DNA of 64,000 bases from Brachybacterium subflavum. GTDB lineage: Bacteria; Actinomycetota; Actinomycetes; Actinomycetales; Dermabacteraceae. Under the pieces are notes generated by a model that saw only the letters and a list, made by a program, of their open reading frames with translations, was not told the origin of the DNA and made no database searches. Position numbers and translations under genes: made by a program. Position 1 is the first letter of the stretch, and each line of letters opens with the position of its first letter. Shown piece by piece: positions 16,659-26,180 of this stretch. The stretch covers positions 418,897-482,896 of the forward strand of contig NZ_VIGP01000002.1 in the NCBI RefSeq assembly GCF_009299795.1, in the 5' to 3' direction.

Positions 16659-16702
16659 GCCGACTCCCGATCCGCAGCACTGTTCGGGCCGACTCCCGAT
16701 CC
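16645..16702. repeat. 29-bp direct repeat x2 at the end of the 130-bp array
   Basis: Two 29-bp copies beginning GCAGCACTGTTCGGGCCGAC follow one another (starts 16645 and 16674). The first copy begins inside the third hairpin's right arm. A shorter degenerate echo (GGGCCGATTCCCG) follows near 16715. From there to 16895 nothing further is recognised. Confidence 0.85.
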
Positions 16703-16895
16703 CGAGCTCGGTTAGGGCCGATTCCCGGCCGTACCCCTCATCGCCGCGTCCCATGCCCTGGTCCTGCGATGCGATGCCCTCCCGGAGTCGACGTCGGGAG
16801 ACATGCCATCCCTCCCGTTCCGGGGCCAGCGCGCGACCATCACCGCGCGGCGCCGCCACCACCGCGTGCGGAGCCGTGACGCGTAGCCTTCACCG

Positions 16896-17285
16896 GTGGA
16901 CATCAACCCGTACGACACCCGCCAGCGGATCCTGCAGGCGCAGGACCAGGTGCAGGTCCAGCGGGAGGTCGCGCCGGACGCGGAGCTCGCCGGATGTCCC
17001 GGCTGCCCGTACTTCTGGACGTGCCCGGTGCCGCATCGCGGCGAGGAGGTGCGTCCGCCCCGGGAGATCCACCTCGAGGACGTCACCGAGGAGATCGGCG
17101 AGCGCCGTCCCTTCCGTCCGCACGACGAGTCCGACATCGGCTGGACCGACGTCTGGGTCGAGGACGAGGACTCGGACGGAACCGCACACCCGATGCACGA
17201 CGGGCCGATCGCCCCATCGGAGGACGCGGACGACGAACCCACCCCGCGCCGCCGCTGGTGGCAGCGTCGTCCGCGGCGAGGCTGA
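16896..17285 (+). CDS. Hypothetical acidic protein with a CxxC...C motif
   Basis: A 129-residue protein starting at GTG 16896. The first 30 residues form a charged helix (ILQAQDQVQVQREVA). A cysteine group GCPGCPYFWTCPVPH at about residues 33-47 (C-x2-C-x5-C-x3-H) could bind zinc or an Fe-S cluster. The middle is acidic and the end is basic and Trp/Arg-rich. No family is recognised. Codon bias matches neighbouring genes, which supports that it is real. Confidence 0.65.
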   Translation: MDINPYDTRQRILQAQDQVQVQREVAPDAELAGCPGCPYFWTCPVPHRGEEVRPPREIHLEDVTEEIGERRPFRPHDESDIGWTDVWVEDEDSDGTAHPMHDGPIAPSEDADDEPTPRRRWWQRRPRRG

Positions 17286-17409
17286 GTCTCCGCGGGGCCC
17301 GCGCCGCGGCGCCGGGTCCAGCAGCTCGGCGCGGAAGTCCGCGCCCCGGATCAGCGACTGTTGGGGGAGCGCCGCGGACCCAGCGCCGCTGACTCACAGC
17401 TCCGCGGAC

Positions 17410-19464
17410 TCAGCGCCGCGGGGGCTTCCTGTGGAGGCCCTTCGGCGGCGCGAGGGGGCGCTGCGGCAGGCTGCGCACCGGCCCGTAGCGGCCCTCCTTC
17501 TCGGCCTCGGCGGAGCGCTGGTGTCGGCCCTGGGGTCCGCCATCGCGCGGCGAGCTGGTCACCCCGATCCAGCTGAGGTCGTCGGCCGCGCTGTCCTCCC
17601 GACCGTCGGCCCTGGAGTCGGCCGCACCGCTGTCGGCATCGGCTCTGCCGGCGCCCCAGCCATCGGCCTCACCTGCTGCCCCGCCATCGGCCGCAGCATC
17701 GACCCGGCCAGTCGCCCTGCCGTCGGCGCCCCGGCCCGGCGCGCTGCGCCGCCGGGTGACCCGGCGGATCCTGCGCACCGCGCCGTCGGGCGAGCCGATC
17801 TCGACGAGCTCCCTGCTCGCCGACAGCGCGAGCACCGCGAAGGGGAGGAAGCAGCCGATCACGAGCGCTGCGCCGCCGGAGGCGTCGGCGGGCATGAGGG
17901 CGAGCGCCACGGTCAGCACGCCGATCGGCACCGCCCAGAACCAGACACCGGGGCGGCGCAGGGCGACCGCGATCACGCCCAGCAGCAGCACGGCCACGAC
18001 CCGCAGCGGCGACTCGACGAGCAGCCGCAGGCCCGGGGTCCCGTCGAGGACCGAGCCGACCGCGCCGGGCGCTCCGTCGTCCGCGGAGCCCGGCAGGTTC
18101 TGCCTGCCGTGGGCGAAGGGGTCGAAGGTGTCGGCGACCTCCAGCAGGATGCCGTCGGCCGCGAGTCCGGGACGGTTCTGGGCGAGGTGCCACCAGATGT
18201 CGGGGAGCTGCTGCGCCTGCGCCGCGCTGACGGTGTCGTTCTCCGCCTCGAGGAGCCTCGCGGGCGCGCCGGGCGCGTAGCGGTCGGGCAGGGCGTCGAC
18301 GTCGAAGATCTTCCCGAGCGCGTCGGTGTCCTCCGCGGATAGCGCGTCGGGATCCTCGCGCAGCGCGAGGGCGATGCTCTGCGCCTGCAGCCCGTGCTGG
18401 GCGACCGGGTCCTCGGTGCCCAGCATGCCCTGGGAGGCCCCCAGGCGCGTGCCCACCAGGACCACGAGCAGCGGCACGACGAGCGCGACCAGCACCGCGC
18501 GCCAGGCCTCGCGGCCGCGGCGCACGATCACCGCCATCACCAGCATCACGATCACCAGGGGCGTCGCGAGCGCGGAGCAGCTGAGCAGCAGCAGGGCGGC
18601 GAGCGCCCACTCGAGCACGCGCCCGCCGCGGATCTGCTCGCGCGAGTGGACGTGGTCGAGGGCGAGCGCGAGGAACCAGCACAGGGAGGCCGCGCCGAGC
18701 GCTGCGGCAGAGAGCGACAGGGACCAGAGCGCGATCGGGACGCCGCCGATCACGAGCACCGCGAGCGCGAGGGCGCACAGGCCGTCGCTGCGCACCCAGC
18801 GTCCGAGCAGCGCCGCCGCCCGGCCCAGGGCCGCGAGCACGACGGCCAGCTGGGCCAGGACCAGGACGCCGAGACCCGCCCCGATGCCCCCGGTGAGGAG
18901 GCGGCCGATGGCGAGCACGCACTCGAACGCGACGATCACGAGCGGACTGCGGTGGCCGGACATGGCCTCGCCGCGCAGGGAGCCGGCCCGGAGGTCGCTG
19001 TCCGCCCACGCTCCGCCCCCGCCGAGCACCTCGCCCAGCAGGACCGGCGACCAGATCACGAGCAGCAGCAGGGCGAGGCGCCACCAGCTGCCCAGCAGCC
19101 AGCGCGCGGCCCGTGCGATCCGGGAGGGCCGGCGGGAGGGACCTGCGGTCATCTCGCCGGCGCGCTCCTCGGCACGGGCGAGCGTGAACCGCAGGAGGCC
19201 GCCGACGACGGTGAGCAGGGCGGCGTACATGACCGCGGTGTAGATCAGCAGGCCCACGACGAGCTTCGTGTGCGCATCGAAGGCACCCAGGAACAGCAGG
19301 TGCTCGCCCTGGTCATCGAAGGGATGACGCGCGATCCAGCCCATCGTCGCGCACACCGTGAGGGCGCAGACGACCAGGATCGGGACGGCGACGGCGCCGA
19401 ACTTCTGGACACCTCGCAGTGCGCGATCCACGCTCTGCACCCCCTCTGCTCGTCCTGCGTTCAT
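17410..19464 (-). CDS. Large polytopic membrane protein, possibly GT-C-like
   Basis: A 684-residue protein with about a dozen hydrophobic helices. The first (PILVVCALTVCATMGWIARH) is followed by the extracytoplasmic motif HPFDDQGEHLLFLG, an acidic loop after TM1 like those of GT-C glycosyltransferases. A long external loop near residues 385-500 contains QQLPDIWWHLAQNRPG, and the C-terminal 120 residues are a charged cytoplasmic tail rich in Asp/Ala/Gly. Its neighbours are a pyruvyltransferase and a flippase-like protein on the same strand, so a role in assembling an envelope polysaccharide is likely. No specific family is certain. Confidence 0.7.
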   Translation of the reverse strand: MNAGRAEGVQSVDRALRGVQKFGAVAVPILVVCALTVCATMGWIARHPFDDQGEHLLFLGAFDAHTKLVVGLLIYTAVMYAALLTVVGGLLRFTLARAEERAGEMTAGPSRRPSRIARAARWLLGSWWRLALLLLVIWSPVLLGEVLGGGGAWADSDLRAGSLRGEAMSGHRSPLVIVAFECVLAIGRLLTGGIGAGLGVLVLAQLAVVLAALGRAAALLGRWVRSDGLCALALAVLVIGGVPIALWSLSLSAAALGAASLCWFLALALDHVHSREQIRGGRVLEWALAALLLLSCSALATPLVIVMLVMAVIVRRGREAWRAVLVALVVPLLVVLVGTRLGASQGMLGTEDPVAQHGLQAQSIALALREDPDALSAEDTDALGKIFDVDALPDRYAPGAPARLLEAENDTVSAAQAQQLPDIWWHLAQNRPGLAADGILLEVADTFDPFAHGRQNLPGSADDGAPGAVGSVLDGTPGLRLLVESPLRVVAVLLLGVIAVALRRPGVWFWAVPIGVLTVALALMPADASGGAALVIGCFLPFAVLALSASRELVEIGSPDGAVRRIRRVTRRRSAPGRGADGRATGRVDAAADGGAAGEADGWGAGRADADSGAADSRADGREDSAADDLSWIGVTSSPRDGGPQGRHQRSAEAEKEGRYGPVRSLPQRPLAPPKGLHRKPPRR

Positions 19465-19555
19465 TGTTCCGCACTTCGCACAGGGAACGGGGAGGACACG
19501 GCGCTCATCAGCGGGACCGTTTCCGCCCGGCGCCTCAGCGCGCGCCCGCGGCCTG

Positions 19556-20806
19556 TCAGCGCGCGCCCGCGGCCTGCCTCTCGCGCACGAGGTCGGCGAT
19601 GAGGTCCGCCTGGGCGAGCGACCGTCGCTTGACCTCCGGCAGGTGCGCGTCGAGCCTGCTCTGGATGTCGTCCCGCTGCTCCGAGAGGTCCTCGAAGCGC
19701 GACCAGAGATGATCGGGCGTGAGCTGGTCGTGGCCGAACGCCCACTCCTCGAGGTCGAACATCTCGAGCACCTCGCGGTACTTGTGGCTCCAGCCGATCA
19801 CGAGCGTGGGGACGGCCATCGCGAGCGAGGAGACCATCGCGTGGAACCGGCTGGCGACGAAGAGGCTGCAACGGCCGATGAGGCAGCGCAGCTGCTGGGA
19901 GCTCAGCTCGGTCCCGACGAACAGCAGGTCCTGCCCGGGCTTCAGCCGGCGCGCGATCATGCGGCACAGGGGCAGGTCGTTGTTGTGGGTCTTGTCGGTG
20001 CCGGTGCGCACGCTGTGGGGCACCAGGAGCACCTTGCGGCCGTCGCGGCGCAGGCGCTCGATGAAGCCGACCATCTGGGTGAGGTATGAGCCCTCGCCGT
20101 GGCGCGCATCCACCTTCTTCTGCAGCACCACGCTCGGGCACACGCCCACCACGTCGCCGTCCTCGAAGAAGGAGAGGTCCACGCGGTCCTGGAGCTGCTG
20201 GCCCTCGGGGCCGTCCATCTCGAGGCTGAAGGCGTAGTCGGCGCCGGCGACGAGGTTCTGCAGGCCCAGCTTCTCGGCGTGCTCGTGCGTGATGCGCCCG
20301 CGGGTGACCAGGGTGCGCACGCGGGGCAGGAGGATCTTGGAGACGATCCGGTTGATCGGGTTGGCGAACGGGCCGACGGCCTGCGCGCACTTCACGACGG
20401 GGGTGCGCAGGTTCAGGGCCGGGAGGATCGAGGCGACGTTGTAGAGCAGGAACTTCTCGCGGCCGTCGGTGAAGGTGATGCCGCCCTGGTCCAGAAGCAC
20501 CGCGGAGTCGGCGAGCGCGCGGATCGCGCGGTGGCGGCGCAGCAGCGGACGGGCGAAGGGCAGCAGCCGATGCGCGAGGGCGAGGGCGTTGATCGTGACG
20601 CCGAGGGTCTTGGGGTCGGCGGGGACGACCTCGAGGTTCGGGGAGTGGTTCTGGGCGCGGTCCTCGGCCGGGTACATGCTCAGCAGCGTGAAGTCGACCT
20701 CGCCCAGGCGCTCGGTGAGGGTCTGGACGGCGCTCTCGAGCATGGCGGCGGCGCCCTTGTTGCCGGACAGCGCGGAGCCGATGATCGTGATGCGGGGCGT
20801 GCTCAT
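19556..20806 (-). CDS. Polysaccharide pyruvyl transferase family protein
   Basis: A 416-residue cytosolic enzyme of the CsaB/WcaK family, which transfers pyruvate from PEP to sugars of wall polymers or exopolysaccharide. Supporting features are the N-terminal IIGSALSGNKGAAAMLES, LLDQGGITFTD, KCAQAVGPF, and the C-terminal FVASRFHAMVSSLAMAVPTL with the family's RFH motif, then GWSHKYREVLEMF. The ATG at 20806 has GAGGAG upstream and overlaps the previous gene's stop by 4 nt. It is third in a four-gene minus-strand set. Confidence 0.88.
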   Translation of the reverse strand: MSTPRITIIGSALSGNKGAAAMLESAVQTLTERLGEVDFTLLSMYPAEDRAQNHSPNLEVVPADPKTLGVTINALALAHRLLPFARPLLRRHRAIRALADSAVLLDQGGITFTDGREKFLLYNVASILPALNLRTPVVKCAQAVGPFANPINRIVSKILLPRVRTLVTRGRITHEHAEKLGLQNLVAGADYAFSLEMDGPEGQQLQDRVDLSFFEDGDVVGVCPSVVLQKKVDARHGEGSYLTQMVGFIERLRRDGRKVLLVPHSVRTGTDKTHNNDLPLCRMIARRLKPGQDLLFVGTELSSQQLRCLIGRCSLFVASRFHAMVSSLAMAVPTLVIGWSHKYREVLEMFDLEEWAFGHDQLTPDHLWSRFEDLSEQRDDIQSRLDAHLPEVKRRSLAQADLIADLVRERQAAGAR

Positions 20807-21909
20807 GGGCGGGTCTCCTCGGGAAGGGTGCGTCGGACGATCAGGTGGACGAGGGCGACGATCGCGTCGCCGATGGTGGCCAGCAGCCGGGCGAGCAGGC
20901 TGATGACGATGGCTTCGGGGGCGGGCACGTACTGGCTGAGGATCAGCACGATCACGGCCTCGCGCACGCCCAGGCCGCTGGGCACGAGGATCGCGAGGAT
21001 CCCGATCGCGCCGGCGAGGGCGTAGGCGGCGGCGAAGGGCAGCCACTGGGCGGGGCCGATGTCGCTGATCGTGTGCGCGATCAGCACGAAGCCGATGCCG
21101 TTGACGATGCGCGGCAGCACGAACTCGAGGGAGGAGATCAGGGCGCGCGGCCCGCTGAGGAAGAACTCGGCGGGAACGGGCCTCTTGAGCACTCTGCGGG
21201 CGGGGAGGTCGATGATCCGCCGGAAGGCCGGGGCGTACAGCACGATCCCGGCGGGGATCAGCACCAGCAGGGGCGCGAGCAGCAGGGTCGCGTTCGACCC
21301 GAAGATCCCCGGGCCCAGGCCGATCAGCAGGATCACGGCCGCCGGGACGATCGAGGCGATCTGCAGGAACACGTTCTCGTACACGAAGCTGATGACGATC
21401 AGCGTGCGGCTGATCCCCTTCTTCCCGGCCCACATCACCTTGTTGGCGACCGAGCCGACCTGTCCGGGGATGTACTTCAGCACCCAGGACAGGCACTGCA
21501 CGGCGATCGCCTCGCGGGCGAGGACCTGGGCCGACGGGTCCAGCCAGCGCACGATCCGCCCCCAGGCGGAGCCCGTGACGACGACGGCCAGGGCGAAGCA
21601 GAGGGTCGCGGGGATCCACAGCCACGAGAACCCGAGGTGCTGGGCGCGCACCTCGGCCCAGTTCGCGATCAGCGAGCGCGCGAACAGCCACCCCACGACG
21701 CCCACCACGAGGATCGTGACGATCCAGCGCAGCACCCGCCGACCGCGGGACCTGCGGCCCGGCGCGGGGGCGTCGTCCGCGCGGGCGCCGACGGCGTCGC
21801 CGACGCCGACGGTCTCGCCAGCGTCGACGTCGTCGACGGTGTCGCCAGCGTCGACGCCGTCGTCGGACGAGGACGCGGAGCCGGGGGTCATCGGACGGCC
21901 GGGTGTCAT
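20803..21909 (-). CDS. Lysylphosphatidylglycerol synthase TM-region/flippase-like membrane protein
   Basis: A 368-residue integral membrane protein. After a 55-residue acidic Asp/Ala/Gly/Val-rich cytoplasmic tail with short internal repeats, it has eight or more helices. Family motifs are CLSWVLKYIPGQVGSVANKV and ILVPSGLGVREAVIV (PSGLGVRE), which define the AglD/MprF-flippase-like family. Such proteins move or modify lipid-linked substrates. It starts 1 nt after the nitroreductase stop and overlaps the pyruvyltransferase start, so it is co-transcribed. A second ATG at 21891 is an alternative start. Confidence 0.85.
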   Translation of the reverse strand: MTPGRPMTPGSASSSDDGVDAGDTVDDVDAGETVGVGDAVGARADDAPAPGRRSRGRRVLRWIVTILVVGVVGWLFARSLIANWAEVRAQHLGFSWLWIPATLCFALAVVVTGSAWGRIVRWLDPSAQVLAREAIAVQCLSWVLKYIPGQVGSVANKVMWAGKKGISRTLIVISFVYENVFLQIASIVPAAVILLIGLGPGIFGSNATLLLAPLLVLIPAGIVLYAPAFRRIIDLPARRVLKRPVPAEFFLSGPRALISSLEFVLPRIVNGIGFVLIAHTISDIGPAQWLPFAAAYALAGAIGILAILVPSGLGVREAVIVLILSQYVPAPEAIVISLLARLLATIGDAIVALVHLIVRRTLPEETRP

Positions 21910-21910
21910 C

Positions 21911-22987
21911 TCAGGAGTTGAAGCGGCGGAAGGTGTCGAGCTCCTTCTTCGCCGAGAAGGGCACGAGCCCCTCCTGGTGGGAGTAGCCGAAGGCGATGAG
22001 CATGACGACGCGGTCGCTCGTGTCCAGGCTCAGGCGGCGCTGCATCTTCGCCTCGAGGGGCTCGAAGTCGGGCCAGTTGATGACGCTCGAGCTCAGCCCC
22101 AGGGTCTCCAGCCCCAGCATGAACTGCATCGCGGCGAGCGAGCTGTCGACGTAGATGGCGTGGCGGTCGCGAGGGCTGAAGTACGACTCGAGCTTGCCGA
22201 CCACGACGGCGATCGCGGGGACGTTCTCGGAGTAGCCGGCGGTGCCGAAGGGGATGCCGGCGATCTCGCGGGCGAGGGCCGGATCGTCGAAGACCCGGAA
22301 CTCGTAGGGGATGCGATTGCAGGCCGTGGGCGCCTGGCGCGCGAGCAGGAGCGCCCTGTCGATCTTCTCGCGCTCGACGGGACGCTGCTCGTACCAGCGC
22401 ACGCTGCGGCGCTGCATGACGAGCTTCTCCAGCGCGTCGTAGTCGATGTCGCTCAGGGTCTCCTTGGCGTGGGGGATCTTGCCCGTGGGCTCGAGGCTGT
22501 GCTCTGCGGCCTCGAAGCGCGCGCGGGCGGCCTCGACGGTGCGGTCGGTGCGCGCGGAGACCCGGAAGTACTCGCCCAGGACGTCGTGGGCCCATTCGAG
22601 CTCCGCCTGGTCCATGGTGCCGGGGGCGGTGAGCGCCTGGCGCACGGCCTCCTCGTAGAACTCGAGGGTCTCGGTGATGTAGTCGCGGGCGAAGGTCTCG
22701 CGTCGCGGCCGCATGATCAGGCCCTTCTCGAGCCGGTGGATGTTGCGTCGCAGCTCGACGTGGGTGACGCGATCGCGCCGCTTGTTGCGGTAGTAGTTGC
22801 GCCGCCCCCGCAGCACGGCCGTCTGCTCACGATTGAAGGTCAGGACGCTGAGCACGAAGAACAGATGGGTGAGGATCCGGCTCGACCCGAAGACCTCGAG
22901 GAACGCCCTGTTGACGGTCTCGTAGACCTGTCGGATCCAGGTGATCGCCAGCAGGTCCTTGGCGATCCTCTTCAGCGTCTTCAGCAC
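21911..22987 (-). CDS. Nitroreductase-family protein, polysaccharide-cluster type
   Basis: A 358-residue protein with a helical N-terminal half and a C-terminal FMN-dependent nitroreductase domain. The domain includes MQRRSVRWYEQRPV, ALLLARQAPTACNRIPYEF, then SLAAMQFMLGLETLGLSSSV and MLIAFGY. This architecture is found beside polysaccharide pyruvyl transferases in some envelope polymer clusters. It is first in the minus-strand operon. The substrate is unknown. Its start is divergent from the GT-C-like gene at 23282. Confidence 0.82.
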   Translation of the reverse strand: MLKTLKRIAKDLLAITWIRQVYETVNRAFLEVFGSSRILTHLFFVLSVLTFNREQTAVLRGRRNYYRNKRRDRVTHVELRRNIHRLEKGLIMRPRRETFARDYITETLEFYEEAVRQALTAPGTMDQAELEWAHDVLGEYFRVSARTDRTVEAARARFEAAEHSLEPTGKIPHAKETLSDIDYDALEKLVMQRRSVRWYEQRPVEREKIDRALLLARQAPTACNRIPYEFRVFDDPALAREIAGIPFGTAGYSENVPAIAVVVGKLESYFSPRDRHAIYVDSSLAAMQFMLGLETLGLSSSVINWPDFEPLEAKMQRRLSLDTSDRVVMLIAFGYSHQEGLVPFSAKKELDTFRRFNS

Positions 22988-23281
22988 GGGCAGGACTCCA
23001 GGTCTCTTGTCGGGTCGAGCGGTCGCTCCCGGCGCGGCCGATCAGGGGCGCGCGAGAGGCGGGAGCGCACCTCGGCGCCCCGAACTCTACCGTCGCGCCC
23101 GGCGCGTTCGAGGCTGCGGCAACTACCGCTGACGACTTCGCGAACACACGGTGTCATCCGGGATAACAGCAGGTGACGAGCCCAGTTCAGCGGCGAACGC
23201 GGCACGGGCGGACGACCGCCCTGACGTAGGCTGGCGCCGACGCCGACCCCCTCTCATCCCCCTCGACGGAGGCCCCCACCC
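22988..23281. other. Divergent intergenic region (294 bp)
   Basis: This region separates two divergent envelope-gene transcripts. It contains short dyads around ATCCGGGAT (about 23157) and a possible -10 (GTAGGCT) about 50 bp before the GTG at 23282. No gene or strong operator is seen. Confidence 0.5.
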
Positions 23282-25186
23282 GTGCCCACCCACGCGCCGG
23301 TCCGCCCGACGGCCGATCCGCCGCCGCTCGCGCTGCGGGAGCACAGCGAGGACGACTCCGACCTGCACCCCGCCCGTGGCCGGGACACCGGGAGCGGAGG
23401 AGGCTCCGGCACCGATGCCGGCTCCGGCACCGATGCCGACTCCGGCTCCCGGACCTGGTGGATACTCGCCGCGCTCGCCCTCGCGGTCTTCGTCACCCTG
23501 CACCTCGAGGTCGCGCGCAGCGCCGTCGCGCCGCGCACGCCGTGGGACGAGATCCACCCCCTGCAGATCGCGCGGATGCTCGCGGGCGATGACACCGTGG
23601 CCCCGCTCTCCGGCAGCGGCTACTACCCGGGATGGGCGATCCTGCTGACGCCGGTCTGGTGGTTCACGCAGGACCCCCCGACCGTGTACCGGGTCGCGAT
23701 CATCCTCGGGCACGTGATCGCCGCGGCGACCCTCGTCCCCCTCACGCTCATCGGCCGACGGCTGCGGCTGAGCACCCCGCAGGCTCTCGCGGCCGCTGCG
23801 CTCGTCATGTGCCTTCCCGGACGCGTCGGCGCCGCTGACTACGCGATGAGCGAGCAGCCGCTGATGCTCTTCTGCGCATGCGCGGCACTCGGCGCCCTCG
23901 CCCTCTGGAAGCGCCCGACGTGGTGGGCCCTGGCCGGCTTCGTGGCCTCCGTGGCCGCCGCGTACCTCACGCACACGCGCGCCCTGGCACTGGTCCTGAC
24001 CGCCGTGGTCTGGCTGCTCTTCTTCACGCGACGGAGCATCGTCAAGGCGCTGGTCGGGCTGGCGCTGCTCGTCGTCTGCTGGCGCGGCGTGGGCCTGATC
24101 AGCTCGGCGATCAACGGCCGGATCCTGATCGCGGGGCCGAACAAGTCCGATCTGGCCGGAAAGGCCCTCTCCCAGGCGGAGCCGGGGCTCATCGTCCGCC
24201 TGCTGTCGAACCAGGCATGGGAACAGGTGGTGGGCACGGCCGGCCTGTTCGCACTGGGAGTCGTCGTCATCGTGCTCTGGACGCTGCGCGAGCTGCGCAC
24301 CCTGGACCTGGGACCGGGCGCGTTCCTCTTCGGCCTCACGCTCTCCACCGTCGCCGTGAGCGTGCTGTGGTGGAACCGGCCCAGCATCCTCTGGGACGCG
24401 GACTACGTGCGGCTGGACGCGTGGCTGTACTCCCGCTACATCGACCACGTCGCGACTCTCGTCGCGCTCGTCGCGCTCTCCGTGCTCATACGGCGCGTGA
24501 GCGGGGGGATCATCGCGATCGCGCTGGCGATCTTCGCGGCCGGCGCCGCGGTCGTCGTCTTCTGGGTCGCGCCGCACGTACCGCTGTGGGGGGTGATCTC
24601 CACGAGCTCCTCGGCGATCAACAGCTGGCAGGGAATGTTCCCCGACGAGCCGTTCCATCGGCCCCTGACCCCCACCTTCACGAATGCGAACAGGTTCTGG
24701 GTGTGGGCCTCGCTGAGCGGCCTGATCGCCCTCGGCGCCCTGCTCCTGCTGCGGCGCGTGCCCCGCACCGTGTTCGTCGTCCTGCTCGTGGCGGCGACCG
24801 CCCTGTCGCTGACCGGGAACCTCGATCAGCGCCGCAGCCCTCCGACGCGCATCCAAGCGACCCTCGCCGACGTGGACCGCGCCGCGGGCAGCGACCAGCC
24901 GCTGCCCGTGGACATGGATTTCTCGTGCGAGAGCCCGGCGCTGACCAAGCACCAGATGCTCAACTGGGCCGGCTTCTGGTACGCCCCCCGCGAGGTGCGT
25001 CTGGCCGATCCGCCCGACGGCGAGCCCTTCCGGTCGGACCTCGTCGTCTCCTGCCCGGACGGGTCCACGATGAAGCCGATCGGCGCACGGCTCGTCAAGG
25101 GCGGTCCGAACTACAGCTTCCGCCTCTGGGTTCGCCCCGGGCAGCTCCAGGACGAGCTCGACCGGGCAGGGATGCTCAAGGACTGA
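23282..25186 (+). CDS. Polytopic membrane glycosyltransferase-like protein (GT-C type)
   Basis: A 634-residue protein starting at GTG 23282 behind GACGGAGG. After a 55-residue cytoplasmic tail with a Ser/Gly/Asp repeat, about 11 membrane helices follow. The first external loop contains TPWDEIHPLQIARML and GSGYYPGWAILLTPVWWF, with acidic residues where GT-C enzymes place their catalytic Asp/Glu. A C-terminal extracytoplasmic domain of about 120 residues (CESPALTKHQMLNWAGFWY) has two cysteines that could form a disulphide. It probably uses a polyprenyl-phosphate sugar, but donor and acceptor are unknown. It is divergent from the pyruvyltransferase operon. Confidence 0.75.
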   Translation: MPTHAPVRPTADPPPLALREHSEDDSDLHPARGRDTGSGGGSGTDAGSGTDADSGSRTWWILAALALAVFVTLHLEVARSAVAPRTPWDEIHPLQIARMLAGDDTVAPLSGSGYYPGWAILLTPVWWFTQDPPTVYRVAIILGHVIAAATLVPLTLIGRRLRLSTPQALAAAALVMCLPGRVGAADYAMSEQPLMLFCACAALGALALWKRPTWWALAGFVASVAAAYLTHTRALALVLTAVVWLLFFTRRSIVKALVGLALLVVCWRGVGLISSAINGRILIAGPNKSDLAGKALSQAEPGLIVRLLSNQAWEQVVGTAGLFALGVVVIVLWTLRELRTLDLGPGAFLFGLTLSTVAVSVLWWNRPSILWDADYVRLDAWLYSRYIDHVATLVALVALSVLIRRVSGGIIAIALAIFAAGAAVVVFWVAPHVPLWGVISTSSSAINSWQGMFPDEPFHRPLTPTFTNANRFWVWASLSGLIALGALLLLRRVPRTVFVVLLVAATALSLTGNLDQRRSPPTRIQATLADVDRAAGSDQPLPVDMDFSCESPALTKHQMLNWAGFWYAPREVRLADPPDGEPFRSDLVVSCPDGSTMKPIGARLVKGGPNYSFRLWVRPGQLQDELDRAGMLKD

Positions 25187-25346
25187 GAACGGGGCGCGGC
25201 TGCGCCGGGCGATCCCGATCCTCGCCCGTCGGCCACCGGCGGTCGCGGGACCGCGGCCGCGCGACCGTGAGACGATCTCCCGGAATGCCCGACCTGACCG
25301 GCCCCACGACCCGCTCGCCGGACACCGCCAGACAAGGACACCGCAC

Positions 25347-26024
25347 ATGCGCAGCACTCTCTTCGACGCCTCGAACCAGGAGAAGCAGACCCAGGAGCGC
25401 TGGGTCCTGCAGTCCTCCAAGATGCTGCGCTGCGCCCTGCAGCCGCAGGCCCCCGAGATCATCGCCGCCCAGGGCGTGATGGTCGCCTACCAGGGACAGA
25501 TGGACTTCTCGTACCAGGGCTCCGGCGGCGGCATGAAGCTGCTGAAGAAGATGACCACGGGCGAGGGCGGGAACCTCATGCGCGTGCGCGGCCAGGGCGA
25601 GGTGTTCTTCGCCCGTCGGGCCGACGAGATCTTCCTGATCCAGCTCGAGGGCGATGCGCTCACCCTGAACACCCGGAACCTTCTGGCCTTCGACTCCTCG
25701 ATCCAGTGGGACATCCGGGGCACGGGCGGTGCGGGCTTCATGGCCGGCGGTCTGTTCAACCTGTTCCTGCAGGGCCAGGGCCTGGTCGCCGTGACGTCCG
25801 ACGGCCCGCCGATGCTGCTGGACTGCTCGCAGCAGCCCACGTACGTGGACCCGCAGGCGGCGGTGTGCTGGTCGGCGAACCTCACCCCGCAGATCAAGAA
25901 CGACTTCAAGATGGGCTCGCTCATCGGCCGCGGCTCCGGCGAGTCCTTCCAGCTGGGCTTCCACGGCTCGGGCTTCGTCGTGGTCCAGCCCTCCGAGGGC
26001 GCGCCGGTCACGACCGGCTCCTGA
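25347..26024 (+). CDS. AIM24 family protein
   Basis: A 225-residue soluble beta-rich protein. The segments SKMLRCALQPQAPEIIAAQG and GQGEVFFARRADEIFLIQLEGD, the glycine-rich GTGGAGFMAGGLFNLFLQGQG and GLVAVTSDGPPMLL follow AIM24/TRAP-like order. Bacterial AIM24 proteins have no settled function. The gene is preceded by a 160-bp gap with an inverted GC-rich stretch and appears to be monocistronic. Confidence 0.88.
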   Translation: MRSTLFDASNQEKQTQERWVLQSSKMLRCALQPQAPEIIAAQGVMVAYQGQMDFSYQGSGGGMKLLKKMTTGEGGNLMRVRGQGEVFFARRADEIFLIQLEGDALTLNTRNLLAFDSSIQWDIRGTGGAGFMAGGLFNLFLQGQGLVAVTSDGPPMLLDCSQQPTYVDPQAAVCWSANLTPQIKNDFKMGSLIGRGSGESFQLGFHGSGFVVVQPSEGAPVTTGS

Positions 26025-26180
26025 GACCGGGGCCTGAGACCGCCTCCTGTGGCCGGGGCCGGCGGCCGGCCTGCTCCGGAGACCGGGGCCGACGGCCGGC
26101 GCCCGCGCGCCGGGACCGACGCCCGGGGGCGCGGCGCCCGCCCCGTGATTCCTCCTTCCCACGTGCGCACCGCGCGCGCT

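Noticed and set aside
16331..16702. CRISPR-like array
   Set aside because: The repeats are contiguous 130-bp units without unique spacers, and no cas genes are present.
23282..25186. Arabinosyl- or mannosyltransferase assignment
   Set aside because: The topology is GT-C-like, but no family-specific motif could be confirmed by eye.
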